Shown piece by piece: positions 15,866 through 16,829 of a stretch of DNA of 16,829 bases. Source of the stretch: CAZVYS01 sp964630755 (GTDB taxonomy: Bacteria > Patescibacteriota > Microgenomatia > UBA1400 > CG1-02-47-37); NCBI GenBank assembly GCA_964630755.1, contig CAZVYS010000018.1:1-16829 (forward strand), in the 5' to 3' direction. A model generated the notes under the pieces. It was not told the DNA's origin, did not search any database, and was given only the letters and a program-made list of their open reading frames with translations. Numbering within the stretch: the first letter of the stretch is position 1; each line of letters begins with the position of its first letter. A program made the translations under genes and the position numbers.

Positions 15866-16464
15866 AAGGTTAAAATATAATTAACTGCATCAAGAGTATT
15901 GTTAAAAGTTTTGTCAGGAATAGCTTGATAAGTATTTGATTTTTTTGTTTGAGTTGATTTAACTTGTAAAGCTGTCGCCTTAACTGTTTTGGCTGCTAAT
16001 ATATCTCTTGATGTATCTCCTATTACATATGATTTTCCTAAGTTTAGCTTAAAAATTTTGGCAGCTGATGTTAACATTCCAGATCTTGGCTTTCGCCACT
16101 GACAATCTTTAACAACTTTAGGATTATAAGCATCATGATGATGTGGGCAATAAAAAATAGCATCCACAAAAGCGTCTTTTATTAAAAGTTTTTTAACCAT
16201 TAAAGAATTGAGCTTTTCAACTTGTCTTGTTGAACAAAGATTACGAGCTACTACGGCGGCATTATGAATGACAATGACCGGAATATTTTTTTGATTTAAC
16301 TTTTTAATAGCCTGAGGAGTCTTAGGTAAGATAGCAAAATCAGATAGTCGGTGGACTAAGTGTTTTTCTTGGTTAATGACTCCATCACGATCTAAAAATA
16401 CAGCGTAGTCTTTTTTTGGCTTAAAGTTTGGCCGGATATATACCGAATGATCATCAATTAACAT
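15862..16464 (-). CDS. gmhB: GmhB-like HAD phosphatase (heptose 1,7-bisphosphate type) with altered motifs
   Basis: A 200-residue HAD-superfamily phosphatase of the histidinol/GmhB group, expected to remove the 7-phosphate from heptose 1,7-bisphosphate. It has a 20-residue N-terminal extension, then VFLDRDGVIN (22-31, nucleophile Asp25 and acid Asp27), the second motif VIVIHNAAVVAR (63-74), the zinc loop CPHHHD...DCQWRKP (106-126) and VIGDTSRD (147-154, Asp150 and Asp154). Two departures are clear in the DNA. The usual T-N-Q of motif II reads H-N-A (His67), two base changes from Thr. The C-x-C of the zinc loop reads C-Q-W, with Trp123 (TGG) replacing a cysteine ligand. The nucleophile and acidic residues remain, so activity is plausible but specificity may differ. 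It overlaps the kinase stop by 7 bp; a possible ribosome site AAAGGAG is 13 bases upstream. Confidence 0.75.
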   Translation of the reverse strand: MLIDDHSVYIRPNFKPKKDYAVFLDRDGVINQEKHLVHRLSDFAILPKTPQAIKKLNQKNIPVIVIHNAAVVARNLCSTRQVEKLNSLMVKKLLIKDAFVDAIFYCPHHHDAYNPKVVKDCQWRKPRSGMLTSAAKIFKLNLGKSYVIGDTSRDILAAKTVKATALQVKSTQTKKSNTYQAIPDKTFNNTLDAVNYILTL

Positions 16465-16829
16465 GTCTTTATTCTAACTCCTTTAAGATCTGGATTAAAT
16501 TTTACTATGCTGGCTCCTGTTTTTGTTAATGCGTTAGCGATGATGTTTTTTTTATTTGCAGGACAAATGAAAAACATATGACCTGCACCACCAGAGCCAG
16601 AAATTTTCCCGCCAAAGGCTCCTAATGACTTAGCTTGATCATAATAGGTATCAATAGATTGGTTGGTGGCTGCGGGGTTTGACTTTTTCTTATTTTGCCA
16701 ACCTTGATCAAGCAATAGGCCTAGTTTTGGCCAATCTTGATTTTGAAAAGCTTTAACAGCTTTACTGACAGAATCTCGCAAACTAAATAAAGCTTGGAGT
16801 TTTTGTTTTTGAGTCATACCTTTGATAAG
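16458..16829 (-). CDS. hddA: GHMP kinase, C-terminal part, probable heptose 7-phosphate kinase; cut by window edge
   Basis: C-terminal fragment of a GHMP-family sugar kinase, probably the D-glycero-D-manno-heptose 7-phosphate 1-kinase. The frame is open through the window edge (four more codons before the first Met at 16817), so that Met is internal and the ATP-binding N-terminal domain is missing from view. Visible features are a helical region with LGLLLDQGWQNKKKSNP, then the C-terminal GHMP motif GAFGGKISGSGGAGHMFF (66-83 counted from that Met), and a final strand ending in GVRIK. HddA proteins show the same L-x-x-x-W-x-x-K-K and G-A-x-G-G-K-x-x-G-x-G-G-x-G order; here H follows the glycine loop instead of F. 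Other GHMP sugar kinases remain possible. The following phosphatase and nucleotidyltransferase support the heptose assignment. The operon promoter must lie further right. Confidence 0.7.
   Translation of the reverse strand, partial: LIKGMTQKQKLQALFSLRDSVSKAVKAFQNQDWPKLGLLLDQGWQNKKKSNPAATNQSIDTYYDQAKSLGAFGGKISGSGGAGHMFFICPANKKNIIANALTKTGASIVKFNPDLKGVRIKTC

Noticed and set aside
16458..16817. Complete small gene starting at the ATG at 16817
   Set aside because: The frame stays open to the window edge and the product is only the C-terminal half of a GHMP kinase, so it is a truncated view of a longer gene.
1..16829. Alternative genetic code (TGA as glycine), as in SR1/Gracilibacteria
   Set aside because: Several genes end at TGA exactly at ATGA junctions with the next gene, which fits TGA as a normal stop.

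Overview
The window is AT-rich (about one third G+C by eye) and densely coded: 14 genes with almost no spacing. It looks like a Candidate Phyla Radiation / Patescibacteria genome, perhaps Microgenomates. The clues are the long run of ArnT/PMT-like membrane glycosyltransferases, a small secreted protein with a TPTP-rich linker, and many ATGA stop/start overlaps. TGA is used as a normal stop (for example genes ending at 8458, 11653, 12900 and 15862), which argues against the SR1/Gracilibacteria code. The phylum assignment is an inference.

Layout from the right edge leftward, all on the minus strand: the C-terminal part of a GHMP kinase (hddA-like), a GmhB-type HAD phosphatase, an HddC-like sugar-1-phosphate nucleotidyltransferase, a DPM1-like polyprenyl-phosphate glycosyltransferase, an ArnT-like GT-C enzyme, a GT87-like enzyme, a second ArnT-like enzyme, an unrelated polytopic protein and a third ArnT-like enzyme (6804-16829). 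These nine genes overlap or nearly touch and read as one operon whose promoter lies beyond the right edge. Next come a plus-strand GT-C-like gene (5375-6844), two more minus-strand ArnT-like genes (2345-5354) that start back to back with it, a small secreted protein (1676-2155) and, at the left edge, another plus-strand polytopic GT-C-like protein.

Proposed working order: the cytosolic enzymes make a GDP-activated sugar, most likely GDP-D-glycero-alpha-D-manno-heptose. The DPM1-like enzyme loads a sugar onto polyprenyl phosphate. The polytopic GT-C proteins, with catalytic Asp-Glu pairs in the first outer loop, then transfer sugars on the outer membrane face to a glycan, lipid or protein. The match of heptose activation with a DPM1-like enzyme and nine GT-C-type membrane proteins is the most interesting aspect. 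The sugar and acceptor cannot be read from sequence.

The only non-coding stretches are 1614-1675 (a strong inverted repeat between convergent genes), 2156-2344 (leader and probable promoter of the secreted protein) and 5355-5374 (a 20-bp divergent promoter). No gap exceeds 300 bases. I saw no tRNA, rRNA, CRISPR array or insertion sequence.
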